NCBI GenBank assembly: GCA_900618795.1
Contig: UYJD01000001.1
Span: forward strand, 1,990,723-2,054,722
DNA length: 64,000 nt
Source of the DNA: Cyanodermella asteris
Lineage: Eukaryota; Ascomycota; Lecanoromycetes; Ostropales; Stictidaceae
Direction: 5' to 3'
Shown: positions 44,189-55,578 of the stretch, piece after piece
Numbering within the stretch: position 1 is the first letter of the stretch
Layout of the letters: the number at the start of each line of letters is the position of its first letter
Made by a program: the position numbers and the translations under genes
Notes under the pieces: model-generated
Told to the model about the DNA's origin: nothing
Database searches by the model: none
What the model saw: the letters and a program-made list of their open reading frames with translations, nothing else

Positions 44189-45991
44189 TCATTCATCCGT
44201 TGCCGTATTCGCATACCCCCTCAGTATCTCCGCCGAACTTTGACGATGCTGCTCACTGACATCCTGTACGCTCGTCTGTCCACTCTTCGGCGCGCCATCG
44301 GCCGTCCTCACCACCCTCCCCACCAAACCCTTCTTACCCTCTCTATAATGACAAAGCACATTAATCGCATCCAATCCCAATCCATCGATATACCGCATCG
44401 CATGGTCAAATGTAATCTCATCATGCCAAGGGACCATGATTCTTCGAACGGCACCCGGCCAACTAATTATAGCAGCGAAAGGTTCCGCAGAAACACCGGT
44501 TTGCGGATCTATCGGCGCGTCACCTTGCTGATCTCTTGCGTCCAGTACCACATTAAAGAAGGATGAAGCCGTCCGACACGTCTCGGCAGCACGAGGCAGA
44601 GCACCGAGTTCTCCGCTTTTCGGCATCGGGTGGACGAAGATTGTCCCGTCGAAGGTTCTCCGTGGCTTCGGGCTCGCCGTGCTCGAGTTCGCCGTCGCCG
44701 ACGTCCACGAAACTGGCCGTCTGTCATTATCCGGTCTCCGAGCATAGTTGTAGCTGTTGTTTGAATGTGCGGCGGCTTCGAGTTCGAGTTGCAGTTCGGG
44801 GTGCACCCTTGTCGTTTGAAGATGGTGGGAATCGCGTTTCCTTTTTCGTGATTCGTAACCGCTGCCGTCGTGGTGGGAGCCGAGGAGGCTGTCGGGTGTG
44901 CCGGAGCGATGGTAAGGGTGGGCCTCGCCTTCGGGGATTGTGCCGGCGAGGAGGTCGATTGTGGAGCGATATGCGCTGGTTGAGGTTTCGGATTGCTGGG
45001 GCCGGGAGCTTCGTTGTCCTTTTGTGCCATGATCTGAGGACTCGTCAGCGGGTTGGTTTCCCAGGTTGTATGGATGCCGTAGTGTGAATGGCTGAATGTG
45101 ATCTCATCGTTTTTGAGCTGAACGGTTACTCGTGCAATTGCTCCCTAAGGTGTTTCTGGTGGGAGTAGCAAAAGAGGTAACACATTCAAACAGCACGACT
45201 TCCCAGCTTCCCCACCCTGATTTCAAAGGAATCGAAGAGACATGAAAACTTACATAATGAACACTGACTCAGCCCAGATGCAACATCCACACGCCCCGGA
45301 GTTGATATCAGGCAACCCGGCTCTGCATTCTGTGAACGGGCCCCTGCCCTTCGAACACGGATCGCATCCACCCGGTACAAGCCGGCCGCGCGACTGCACC
45401 AGTAAAGCCGAATTCGTCGTCGAGCTGGACTGTAACTGATACGCCCTCACGCGGTCCGGATACCGTAGCTTGGGGTTCGTGTTTGGTAGATGTTTATACC
45501 TCTGATACGACTGGAGTTGCAGGCGTTTGAAGAGCTTATGTAAAGTCAGCATCGCTGAAGATCGTGGAGAATTATTCGTGGATTGATCATGTGATTGGCA
45601 CTTACTCTGTTTCCATCTGTGAGGATCGTGGTGCCTTGTAGTTCGACTGGTAGCGAATGCGCATTAGTATTCGTGAAGTTGTCGTTACGAGATCGTTACG
45701 AGATAGGGAGATTTACCGTCCGGTCCATCGTCGACCTCGACCTCGAACCCGGCGTCGATGCCTGACGGTTCTTCGGCCGCACCGGGTTGTATCTCGGATC
45801 GTTGATCTGGTGTATCCTCTGAGCCGCTGTCCAAGGACAAGAAAGGCATGGCCAGGGAAGGTGAGCTGGGTCTTCGATTCCCTGCTGAAGGAGTGAGAGA
45901 GTTGCTTGTCCGTTGCCGACGAAGCTCTCTGATTGGTGGAATCGAGGCCATGGGTGCGCTGACAGCACGACTTCGCTTCCTTCTCGGCCAC
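44189..45991 (-). CDS. Cys-rich DUF3716-like zinc-binding protein, multi-exon model uncertain
   Basis: Three upstream exons can be placed with good splice signals: 45991-45717, 45646-45606 and 45554-45254, introns 70 and 51 bases. They read HHDPHRWKQ then TMLTLHKLFKRLQLQSYQRY and a Cys cluster, GGCDPCSKGRGPFTECRAGL followed by GACGCCIW. The C-x2-C, GPF-x-EC and GAC-x2-C spacing resembles the fungal DUF3716 zinc-binding-like domain. The last exon ends at 44189 and holds the conserved-looking FDGTIFVHPMPKSGELGAL, IISWPGAVRRIMVPWHDEI and AINVLCHYREGKKG. The acceptor joining it (45009 is one candidate, after a donor at 45253) is unresolved, because two frames are open there. It is possibly a nuclear regulator, from the Cys-rich and KRKR-containing composition. 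Function is unknown. Confidence 0.55.
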
Positions 45992-46932
45992 ACTTCATGC
46001 AGAGCGCTCCTGAACCAGGCGATGGGCTGCTTGTCTGCTGCGAGACGTGTCTGTCACCCTCACCGGGTCTTGCCGCTCATCCATCGCACCCCGGTCGGCA
46101 ATGAGGTTGCGTTTCCCGGGAATGGTGCTTTTGTTCACGGAATCAGAAGTGCAGACCAACGCCACTGGCGCCTCACTCATGGCTCAATGCGCCTAGTCTT
46201 GAACTAGACTATGCTGAAGCTGAACTCTAGAACGTGCATCGCATCTAGGTATCCCAAGAGGACGAAAGAGCGCAATACACAATACCCATAATGTATTGAA
46301 TGCGCAGAGGCTGAGCTGAAAGGCTTCCTCTCCTGACAAAGAAATCTGTACCACACCTACAACAGATAACCATGTGCGAGATGCGGTAGAACCGGAGTTT
46401 GAAGAGTCTGTGTTTGTGTTGAGATTCTCCATTCCATATTGACTGATCTAGCATTCTTTCTTCTTTCCTTTTCCCTTCTTTGGAAGGTTGGTGTTCTTTG
46501 TGGTTGACTCATGTCAGGTGTAGATGAAAGTAAACAATTTTCACACCTAGCATGGTTCAGCAGTATTGACTACAGATAGGCTCAATCCCACGATGTATGG
46601 CATTCAAATTATCCATCTTTTATGATCTCGTTCAATTGACATCAGCTGTCAGTGAGCTTCTTGCGCTTCCTGCACTCAACTGTCTTCGCTCATAACCAAA
46701 ATGGAGTCATATCGTCCTGAGCATATTCGGACGCATTTCCAAGCTTCGCGGCTTCTTCGAGCCCGGAATCAGAGATTAAATCCACTTGAGCACCAGTGTG
46801 CATGTCGGTCAACACTTCAGACAACAAACACCAGCGCAAGATGCCTCACCAGTCGGATACTGACCTAGCAGCAGCAGCATCGCCGGCATCACACAACGCC
46901 TCGAGCAATCAACATACACGTCCACTTCCCTC
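45992..46932. other. Intergenic region, nothing recognised
   Basis: The 941 bases would include the promoter of the Cys-rich gene and the terminator of the pantothenate kinase gene. Parts are AT-rich. No coding resemblance. Confidence 0.4.
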
Positions 46933-48408
46933 TCAATCGTCCCTCGCAGCACCGAGAGCCCAGGCCCCAATCGCCCCCAGAAAGCTCTCATGTTCCAGAA
47001 AAGTAGCAACATACTTCCCTTCCCCATTCGTAGTAACGGCGTAATCAACTGCGCCCATGACAAGCGGATGTCCACTTGCAAAACTCCCCGCAAAGCAGAT
47101 CTCTCTCGCAGCACCATTAGCCCTCGCTTGCAAGACGGCCTGCTGGCCAATATTATAGCTGATTGCAAATACCAGGGAGCGCGCAATATCCGCTGGGTTG
47201 TCGTTCGCACCTATTGTAGAACTGCCTGTAGCATTGCTCACTTCGCTCGCGACTGCGATCTTGCCCAGGAAGCCGGCTGCGCGGTGGCCGGACAACCCGA
47301 CGCCATTGTAATCTGTACCGTACACGTCGGCCACGGTCATGTCGACGTTGCGACTATCTCCTTGCGCTGCAAGGTCCAGAATCTCAGCATAACTTTCCTT
47401 CCCCGTCAGGAGGCGTATCAACCCCAGCAAAGTCGAGCCCGATAGCGGCGTTCCGCCAACGCGCCGCGCAGGCTCAACTTCCGCTGGAGAGCTCGTCTGG
47501 CGTTTCGCCGAAGGACAGAGAACGAACGAGACGCCGGTGCCTGCATTCGCGAGGAGCGTAGGTCGGAATTCATTCTCGCCAGTCTGAAATTCGATCGTGC
47601 GGTAGCGCGAGCTAGGGCTCTGGGGTAGCGACATTGTGTTTGTTGTTGGATACATGCTGGAGGAGTCGAAGGTGTGAAACTCGTGGGGGATGCTTTGGCG
47701 GAGGAAAGCGAGGCCCGCAGCTAGGCAGGCCATTTCGTCTTGAGTGTCGAAACTTGGCTGCTTGTCCAAGGCATTGTGTGGGGAATCACTAGGGGGATTG
47801 GAGAGGGCTTCGAGCTGGGAGCCGTATTTTAGTGCGCCGCCGCCGGTGGCGGATATGCGAAGGTGATGTGTTTTGTGTATATTGAAGCGAGAATGAAGGT
47901 TGGAAAGGCAGGCGTCGAGGGTTTTGGTGGGCCATATTTGGCACCGAAGACAGGAAGCTGCGCTGTTGTCTGAGCCGGACGAAGGTGATGCTGGAGATGA
48001 TTCAAAGAAGATTGTTTTGGTCAGAGTACCCCCAATCTATCGAGCTCGTCAGTACACTGATAGATGATGCGATACTGAACGACACTTGGCCCTCGTTCCG
48101 GACGAGACATTGATGTCGCCGGTTCCATGTTCCCATGTCAATGTACAACAATTCTCAAACGCACATGGATATCTCACGAAAGCTCAGCGATAAGATCAGA
48201 CTGTAAAAATATAACCACAGGAGGTTGATCCATGAACAAGGATAGCCAAGCGCAAGTCGACATGAGGATACACACGTACATCAATCCCGACCGTCCTCTC
48301 AAGGCCCGACCGCTGTCCACCCAATCCATCCAGTAACCGCGGCGGAACAGGTACCAAGACCTCTCGAATCAAGGCATCCGCAGCGCATTCACTTGCACCC
48401 GAGCTCAT
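46933..48408 (-). CDS. CAB1: Pantothenate kinase (eukaryotic type II, Cab1-like)
   Basis: Two exons, 48408-48280 and 48036-46933, are joined over a 243-base intron to give 410 residues. The splice joins ERTVGID to IGGTLTKTIFFE, the first phosphate-binding motif of this ASKHA-fold kinase. Further motifs are LRISATGGGALKYG, LLANAGTGVSF and GGTPLSGSTLLGL, plus CFAGSFASGHPLVMGAVDYA near the end. The enzyme phosphorylates pantothenate, the first step of coenzyme A synthesis. The start at MSSGASEC was chosen because ADALIREVLVPVPPRLL matches the usual fungal N-terminus. The frame stays open to an ATG at 48741, which would add 111 Arg/Pro/Ser-rich residues, possibly a targeting leader. Confidence 0.88.
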
Positions 48409-49347
48409 AGCTCTCGCAGACACCACTCCCTTCAGACCACGTCCCGTCCGATCGACATGGTTCGGCCGGCTGCTCCCGCCAAGACCACTCCTCCCACGTC
48501 GAGAAGAAACTAAGGCGACGGAGCCAGGAGTCTTGGTAGCTGCACTCGGTCTTGGTGCCGGTCTCGGTATCGGTCTTGGTACGTAGGGAACCTTTGGCTT
48601 GGCCGTGCTAGCGCAACGTCGGCAACGAGGTGCGGTGAATAACCCGGTGACGGCGGGAGAGGGTTGCGGGGAAAGTGCGGAGAGCCTGCATGGGAGGACG
48701 CTATCAATCGTGCATGGGATGGTGTGCAAGGATCGAAACATGGGTTGGTATGTATTGTGCTTGGCCGAGGAGAGGAGTTTAGTTGGCGTGGAGTGCAGAA
48801 GTGAACTTGTCGATCGGGTGGAGTTGTCGGTTGAAGGTTTTGCAGATCATCGGTCGGGAGCTCGATTGACGTCGATGCGATGACGATGATCGACGGCGAG
48901 CTATCATCGCCGAGATACTTTTGGGCAGCGACAGGACTAGCAGTGTTTATACTCCAGCAATACTGTCGTGTAGTTGAAACTCTGACCGATAATGGTAACC
49001 TCGGTGCACGCGGTATGCTTGAAACAGATTGCGACAAACAGACAAAACTAGAGCAGATTTACAATGCATATGGACAGTGATGTTTCAAAAATCTTGACAT
49101 TGACAGGGCCGTGCTATTATACAACACGTACAGTGTTTATTATGCTGCTTCATAAGTGTAGACATTTCTATCGTACAATCGATCCGCAGTGTTATCGTTA
49201 TTGTTCTCCTAGCTCTCCACCTCTACCGTACCAACGAGCGGGGTATTGTAATGAAAAATTCAGACATGAGGTTCGTGATCGTACCGAGTGCTGCCGAAAT
49301 CAACAAGTTGTTCACGAGTCGACCTCAGCAACTGTATCGTCCATCGC
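48409..49347. other. Intergenic region between pantothenate kinase and opsin
   Basis: The left part may encode an N-terminal extension of the kinase (open to 48741). The rest, to the opsin stop, shows no gene. A second overlapping open frame at 48510-49037 is judged a shadow. Confidence 0.4.
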
Positions 49348-50364
49348 TTAGACAGTGGTGGCAGGGGCGTCAAGAGGAGCCTGGACGCCGCTGTTGGCAG
49401 GAGCAGTGCCGTTGGGGCTCTTCTCAGAGAGGACACGAGGTCCATCAGCAGGGTCGTAGATGTGGAGACCAAGCTGCGAAGCAGTGATGTTCTTGTGACC
49501 GAAAATCAGCATGAAGCCGAAGACAGGCTTGGCGAGGACGTCAAGAACACCGTAGAAGATGGCCTCGGAGTCGGGGTGGATGACGTTGCCACCCTCGGCG
49601 ACGCCCCAGGCAATCGGATAGAGGAACCACAGGAAGAGGGTCAAGACACCGCACATGGTGAAGGTGCGGCTGACATCGGGGCCGAGAGCCTTGGAGTGAG
49701 GCAATCCGATGGCGACGAGCGAGTAGACGACGTAGAAGAAGGCGACGCAGCCAAAGGTGTAGTATCCCCACTTGTACGAAGTGCGAGTCAGGGCTCCGAC
49801 GAGGCCGGTGACGACCATGACTTCGTCAGCGAGGATGGTGATGGCAATGGTGGGCCATGGGACGCCGGCGGTCAGGAGAAGGTCGAGGAGCAGGAGCGGT
49901 GTCGTGACGAACCAGTCGATGTAGCGGACGTAGAAGATCTCACGGGTGCCGTGGGTGCCGGCGCCGTAGACCACGCGGGAGTTGGGGCGGCCGAATTCGA
50001 CGGTGATGGGGACCTGGCCGAGGTTGGAGCCCATGGAGAAGTAGGCAATGGTCGCGACGAGGGTGATGAAGGCGGTGATGTAGTGGAAGAGGCGCTCAGA
50101 ACGCGGCTTGGTGAAGCTCAGGCCCATGAAGGCGAGAGTCGAGACGCCCATGATGGCCGTGACGGCAAAGTACCAGTCCGAGGCACGCGAGGTGATGGAA
50201 AGATCTCCATATCCGCCAACACCCAAGTTGGCACGCAGAGCCTGGTTACCAGGTCCGCTGGCAGGGCCGGCGCCGAAACCGACCTCGTACGCCTGGCGGA
50301 GGTACTCGACGGCCTGTCGGTAGCTGACAGCGCCGTTGACATCGTTCTTGTCGTAGGACGACAT
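49348..50364 (-). CDS. carO: Microbial (type I) rhodopsin, CarO-like proton pump
   Basis: A single exon of 338 residues with seven helices. Counting from the ATG at 50364, helix C reads VRYIDWFVTTPLLLLDLLL: Asp150 (proton acceptor, D85 of bacteriorhodopsin), Thr154 and Asp161 (proton donor, D96) are all present. Helix G has LDVLAKPVFGF, with Asp275 and the retinal-binding Lys279. Keeping both carboxylates is the mark of an outward proton pump, as in Fusarium CarO and the Leptosphaeria rhodopsin, rather than Neurospora NOP-1, which lacks the donor Asp. It would sit in the plasma or endomembrane. The gene heads the carotenoid cluster. The frame is open to 50556 upstream, but that stretch resembles leader. 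Confidence 0.93.
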   Translation of the reverse strand: MSSYDKNDVNGAVSYRQAVEYLRQAYEVGFGAGPASGPGNQALRANLGVGGYGDLSITSRASDWYFAVTAIMGVSTLAFMGLSFTKPRSERLFHYITAFITLVATIAYFSMGSNLGQVPITVEFGRPNSRVVYGAGTHGTREIFYVRYIDWFVTTPLLLLDLLLTAGVPWPTIAITILADEVMVVTGLVGALTRTSYKWGYYTFGCVAFFYVVYSLVAIGLPHSKALGPDVSRTFTMCGVLTLFLWFLYPIAWGVAEGGNVIHPDSEAIFYGVLDVLAKPVFGFMLIFGHKNITASQLGLHIYDPADGPRVLSEKSPNGTAPANSGVQAPLDAPATTV

Positions 50365-52976
50365 CTTGCTGGACGTGAAGAGGTGTCGAATGGGTGGTGA
50401 GTTGACGGACACTGACTGGGATAACGCTGGTGTACAGAGAGAAGGAAAGCAGGGCAGGAACAAACAGACGAAGTGTGGAAGCTTTATTAGAGCTCGAGAT
50501 ATCGATGACTTCATCTTTCGCTTTGGACCGGCCGGCTTTGTCTCCTTCAGAGCCAACGCCCTGCGCTTGCCAGCTTACACGATCCAGCGTTTCACGGACC
50601 CGGCAGGCATCGACACAAGGAAGTCTCATTGGACGGCAAGGAGAAGTGCGCCTCCGCCAGCAGCACACTGCATACACCCTCAACGCTCCCGACGCGGTAA
50701 CTGTACATGAACATCACTTCAAGATAGAAGCCGTTACTAGTCGAACATTGCTCACCAATCACATACAAGGATAAAAACTAGCTAGTCCACATGATCAGGT
50801 CGGCGCTGTCAAGCAAAAACCTCCAGATTTGTAAACAGCACACAGGGCAGCACTGGACCGATTTCTCAGCGGAGTGAGATCGATGGGCGATGGCAGGCCA
50901 GGCATTGCTTGTGTGCGCCATGTGCACCCACGGCCGGCAAACATTGGAAGGATCGGAAACGACGGCGACGATGGAGACTTGCAGAGGCATGTGCGTTTGC
51001 CTTTCGTGACGCTATGGTGGTACGAGCAGGTATGTCTCGTTTTCTTCCTGGGGACTGAGGGACTCTCGGGTCGACTAGACGGCTTGTTCGAGCAAGCATT
51101 AGCACATCAAATTGTCATCCCACTGCGTCCCACTTGCGATGTCGGAATGTCGACTCACGACGGGCTCTCTACACGAGTATTGCTACCGACGCTGACCATC
51201 GAGAGTCCCAGATGGTCACATTTGCATTACAGATTCTTTGTGAAGTGAGGTGACGTCGTCGACCGGACGCAACTCCGAGCTGATGCGCTTCTAAATTGCA
51301 TCAACGCCTTCATCCCGAATTCTGTACCACCAAGGTCTCTACGTATCTTTCACATCGCAACCTCAGTGGGTACAGCGAGATACCGAACCACGAGTAATTC
51401 TCGCAAACACAGACAGGCCAGCCAAGCAGCGCTCAAGGACAGCACGCCCGATGCGAGACAAGCATGCAAGCAGCTGACATCACTCGATTACTCTCAAGTT
51501 CGGTACACAACAACAACCTACAAACGATCACGACAGTCCATGACGCCGGCTGCGGAATCTGCGGAAAGCCGTGTCATCCTTGCAATTCGCCAGACACCTT
51601 CCAGGCCATGTCCATGGAGTCCATGCACATCACTGTTAGGCTAGTGGACAACGCTTGCTCCAATCGCGCGTCCTGCCGCCGGGACTCAAGTCGCTCTAGT
51701 TGATATTGTCGCTCTGATCACATCGGAATCGTTGCGGTAGCAGCGGTACCCAGCTTGGGAAAATCCAGTTTGCCATGTTTCCAATTTCCATGTCTTCTGC
51801 TCCACTTCTGTGCTGCGTAACGATGATTCGCGACGCGATAATCTATCGATAGCCTCTTAATCTCAACTCCTTGCTTCTCTGGGAAATGCAACATTGCGTG
51901 CCTCGTCGAAGCACGAACTCTCCGTCTACTTTGAGCTACGAGGAAACGGTGACTAGGCTTCGCGCATGAAAGCAAAAGCCTGCAACCTGTACATAGCGCA
52001 CTTCGCTTGTCCTTCCCCCTCAAAGAAAATCAAAAGAACCACGCCAAAGGTGGAGAAAAACGACAAGGGATTTCCCAGCTCCAAAATTTCGGGGCCCAAA
52101 CCGATAGGACATGCATTTGTGTGCCAGAGGTGCCGAAGGTGTGCAACCGTGCAAGGGCGTGTCAGCGCGTCGCTGCTTTACCTTGCTGCTTTAACCAGCC
52201 AGACCAGCCACCCTTGATCTGCCCAGGAAAAAAAGTTTCTTTCTCCCAAAAAGCATATCGTCAGAAACTTGTCGTGATCGGCCGCCTCGGTTGCCGTCCG
52301 TCGGCCGGCTCTCCGGTCGACTTGCACAATTGTACATCCACCCAGCTTCCTCTCGGTTGGAGTTGGCGGGTTTAGCTGAACGGTAGTGGAACCCCTTGTG
52401 ATGGTGTCGCGCTTTCGGGGTTTCGCTGAGTTGGATGCCACCGACGACGAGGCGGCTGAATGGCTGGAATGGCTGTGCACGATATGTGCTCTCGTAGCCG
52501 CTTCCGCATCCGATGCGGGATCACTGGGGGTTGATGCACAACAGCACGAGCGGGAAATCCTTGTCTTTATGCTATGCACATAAGAGTCACTGTTCAGTTC
52601 TCACGTTATCGCGACTGGACAAAGCGCGGCAGGACTATTCACATGTTCAGCTCTGTGAGCATCCTGTCACATAAACATTGCGTATCATTCCAAAAGAATC
52701 TGCAAAATGAAACGTTCTAGCGGTTGACATGGAAATGTATTCCTTGATACGTACTTTAAACATGCACGACCAATACTCTTCAACAGGAACGTGCTTCCTT
52801 GACGTGTTGTAATTACATGTATGCCGATTTTATGGTCGACGGTAGAATTTCTTTTAGCGTTGAAAGTGGAATACTTTCTTAAATTCGGTAACTCATTCAC
52901 TACTATTTCCAAGACTCTCATGATACAAAGTTGTTTTGCTTTCATTCTGATTTTCAATTCAACCTCATGAATGCAT
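50365..52976. other. 2.6 kb region between opsin and phytoene desaturase
   Basis: This holds the opsin promoter at the left and the desaturase 3' end at the right. A GATCGA motif (50878-50883), of the type bound by White Collar proteins, lies about 515 bases before the opsin start. No coding frame shows family resemblance on either strand. The last 350 bases are AT-rich. Confidence 0.45.
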
Positions 52977-55007
52977 CTATATAGCCTGCAAAACTAATTT
53001 GTCCTCAACAGGCCCCAGCGCCCCATTCTCAAACACCCACCACGCAACCACCAACGGCAACAGCAGCATCACCATCCATCCCATCAACTCATAGGTCAAC
53101 CACCCCTCCACATCCAACTGACTCTTCACCACCTTGCCCATCCTCCTCTCGATCTCCGTCCTCTCCCTCTCCCTCTCCACCCACGGCACGCTCACGCCCA
53201 AATCCCCACAAATCTCGCCCACTATCACCCGACTCCCGGCAAGCACAATCGGCACACCCGTCCCGGGCTGCGTACTCGCACCCACAAAGTAACAGCCCTT
53301 GACAGCTTGGTGCCGGGTCGTCGGCCTGAAACACAGCACGTTGAAGAAATCGTGCGCGAGGCCCAGGATCGCGCCGCGGTCGAGGTTGAACGAGGACTTC
53401 CAGGTTTGCGGGTCGTTGATGGATTCGTGGGTGATGTGGGAGGCGAGGTCAAAGTCCGATGGGAGAGGGGGGGACGGGGTGTAGGTTGTGGTGGACATGC
53501 CAGTGGGATAGGCGGAGGGAGAGGTCAGTTTTAGGCGTTTGTTGAGGACTTGGATGATCGTGGAGCGGGCGTGTTGGACGGGGGCTGGGAAGTCCTGGGT
53601 TTTGGTGGGTGGTGAGGTCGAGGGAGAGGCCGATGTGGTGGAGGGTTTTGCGCGGGATTTGTCGACGATGGGGGCGCCGTTGGTGGTGTGTCCGTTGGCA
53701 GATCCGTTCTCGGGTCCTTTTGTGTCTTCGTGGTTTTGGAGCTTGGCGAAAGAGGATGCCCCGTCAGGATATGATTGTTGCGAACTTGCTGGTGGATCTG
53801 TCACGTGTCCGCATGGAACCAGCACGACCAAAGCATCCTTCCCTTCCGGTGCCGCCGATGGATCGATTCGACTCGGGACGTTCACGTAAAAGCTGGGCTC
53901 CGCCGGTAGAACGTGGTCTTTGAAGATGCTATCGAAGCTCTCCTTGTAATCGTCCGCAAGGAAGATGTTGTGAGCTCCCAGTTGAGGCAGCTTCGTATCG
54001 AGAGACCAGTAAAAGCTGATTGACGAGCAAGATGTAGCTCGTTTCGCCAGACTCTCAGCATATCCACGCGATGGCAGGACATCCTTCATTCCCTGGCTGG
54101 GCTTGCTGGGGAAGAAGTTATTGTAGGCGTACACGAGATCTGCATTGATGAGGACCACATCAGCGGCCAACCTCTCCCCAGTCTCCAAATAAACGCCCGT
54201 CGCGGTGCGTTTCCCGGACTCGTCAACCGTGTATTCGACGTACTTCACCGGCGAGTTGAGTCTGAACTCAACCCCAAGCCTTTCCGCAACCCTAACCAAC
54301 GCGTCCAAAACAGCATGAAATCCACCCCTCGGATACCATATGCCCTCCGCTAGCTCCGTATACTGCAACAACGAATACGTCCCGGGGGCATCAAACGGGC
54401 TCATTCCCATGTACATACTCCCAAACGTAAACGCCCTCCTCAGACGATCGCTTCGAAAATACCTCGCGGCCCTCGAGTAAATGCTCTCAAACGGATGCAA
54501 ACTGAACAAATGCATCAAAAACGCCGGCCGCAAGATACTCAGATAATTGTTAAAACTCCGTCTCAAAACGTGCTTGACACTAAGCTCATAATGCCGATGC
54601 GTCTCCGCCAGGAAACTCAAGTACCGTTCGAATCCATCTTTGCCCTCGTAGCGTTCGATCTCGCGCTTCATCAGCGCCGTGTCGGTGGAGAGTTGGATGG
54701 ATTCGCCGTCGCCGAACCACAGGTTGTAGTTGGGCTCGCATTTGAGGAGTTCCACGCCCTCGGCTTCCATGGTCGTATCGAGGTCCGTGAAGGCTTCTCG
54801 GAACATTTCTGGCAGCAAGAGGAGTGAGGGCCCCTGGTCGAAGCGGTAGCCATCGTGGTGGATCAGGGAGCAGCGGCCCCCGGTGAAGGAGTTCTTTTCG
54901 AGGACGGTTACGCTGAAGCCGGCTTTGGCGAGGCGGGCGGCGGAGGCGATGCCACCGGCTCCTGCGCCGACCACGATGGCGGTGGGGTTTTTCTTTTCGC
55001 TGGGCAT
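52977..55007 (-). CDS. carB: Phytoene desaturase
   Basis: A single exon of 676 residues from the ATG at 55007 (MPSEKKNPTAIVVG). The FAD enzyme introduces four or five double bonds into phytoene to give lycopene or 3,4-didehydrolycopene. The dinucleotide fold is at the start (VVGAGAGGIASAARLAKAG, then EKNSFTGGRCS). The carotenoid-desaturase C-terminal motif is GCYFVGASTQPGTGVPIVLA, followed by one membrane helix (WMVMLLLPLVVAWWVF). Fungal relatives are near 590 residues. Here an extra Ser/Thr/Pro-rich block at about residues 395-480 accounts for the difference. An ATG at 55025 would add six residues. The gene lies between opsin and carotenoid oxygenase, all on the minus strand. Confidence 0.95.
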   Translation of the reverse strand: MPSEKKNPTAIVVGAGAGGIASAARLAKAGFSVTVLEKNSFTGGRCSLIHHDGYRFDQGPSLLLLPEMFREAFTDLDTTMEAEGVELLKCEPNYNLWFGDGESIQLSTDTALMKREIERYEGKDGFERYLSFLAETHRHYELSVKHVLRRSFNNYLSILRPAFLMHLFSLHPFESIYSRAARYFRSDRLRRAFTFGSMYMGMSPFDAPGTYSLLQYTELAEGIWYPRGGFHAVLDALVRVAERLGVEFRLNSPVKYVEYTVDESGKRTATGVYLETGERLAADVVLINADLVYAYNNFFPSKPSQGMKDVLPSRGYAESLAKRATSCSSISFYWSLDTKLPQLGAHNIFLADDYKESFDSIFKDHVLPAEPSFYVNVPSRIDPSAAPEGKDALVVLVPCGHVTDPPASSQQSYPDGASSFAKLQNHEDTKGPENGSANGHTTNGAPIVDKSRAKPSTTSASPSTSPPTKTQDFPAPVQHARSTIIQVLNKRLKLTSPSAYPTGMSTTTYTPSPPLPSDFDLASHITHESINDPQTWKSSFNLDRGAILGLAHDFFNVLCFRPTTRHQAVKGCYFVGASTQPGTGVPIVLAGSRVIVGEICGDLGVSVPWVERERERTEIERRMGKVVKSQLDVEGWLTYELMGWMVMLLLPLVVAWWVFENGALGPVEDKLVLQAI

Positions 55008-55025
55008 TTTGCCAATCGGTTGCAC

Positions 55026-55578
55026 GTATGCAGATTAGCAATTGCGTGAAGATACAAACTTCACTGTCAGCGCGTGGTGGCGGCGCTGTGTTTGTGACAA
55101 GAAGTTGAAGTGTGTGTTTGGATCGAAGACGTGTGGATCGACAGGATCGTCAGGTCATCGAAGTCAAAAGTGGCGGCACCAACCATCATGAAAGCAGGAT
55201 TCTTATCGACCGATCGTTTCATCCCTGTCGCGCCGGCAGAATTGCTACGGGCATTCTTACTTCTCATGTTCTACTCGAGATAGTCCTAGCGTCAGACCAT
55301 GCTTGGTTCAAGTCACTCAGCCATCAGCCTACCACAAACGCAAGCCATCGAATGACACTGATTTCTCGAGATCAACGAACCTCGCATGAGGCCAGAGGTG
55401 CCTGTTGATGTTTTTGGGTTTGGTTAGAGAATAACCAAAATATTGATCATATTTACATCTCTGCAGGCAAATGTTTTGGTAATCTATTCGCAATAATCTA
55501 GTGCAACCCAGCACTTGGGTTGATCATTCAGTCATCAAGTCGTAATGATCGCATCAGAAAATGCCTCTGATGCCGTGT
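55026..55578. other. Intergenic region between phytoene desaturase and carotenoid oxygenase
   Basis: The 553 bases hold the desaturase promoter, with the GATCGA cluster, and the terminator of the upstream oxygenase gene. No open frame of note. Confidence 0.5.
55121..55216. promoter_or_regulatory. Cluster of GATCGA-type motifs upstream of phytoene desaturase
   Basis: GATCGA occurs at 55121-55126 and 55136-55141, GATCGT at 55145-55150 and CGATCG at 55211-55216, some 115-210 bases before the desaturase start. In Neurospora the White Collar complex binds GATCGA-like light-response elements near carotenoid genes. Light control here is an inference from that. Confidence 0.45.

Noticed and set aside
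48510-49037. 175-codon Pro/Ser/Thr-rich frame upstream of pantothenate kinase
   Set aside because: Overlaps the possible kinase N-terminal extension in another frame. Composition looks like a shadow of GC-rich leader.
49288-50400. 370-codon open frame antisense to the opsin gene
   Set aside because: It mirrors the opsin codon bias exactly, has a low-complexity Asp/Glu/Gly composition and no domain. The opsin on the other strand explains it.
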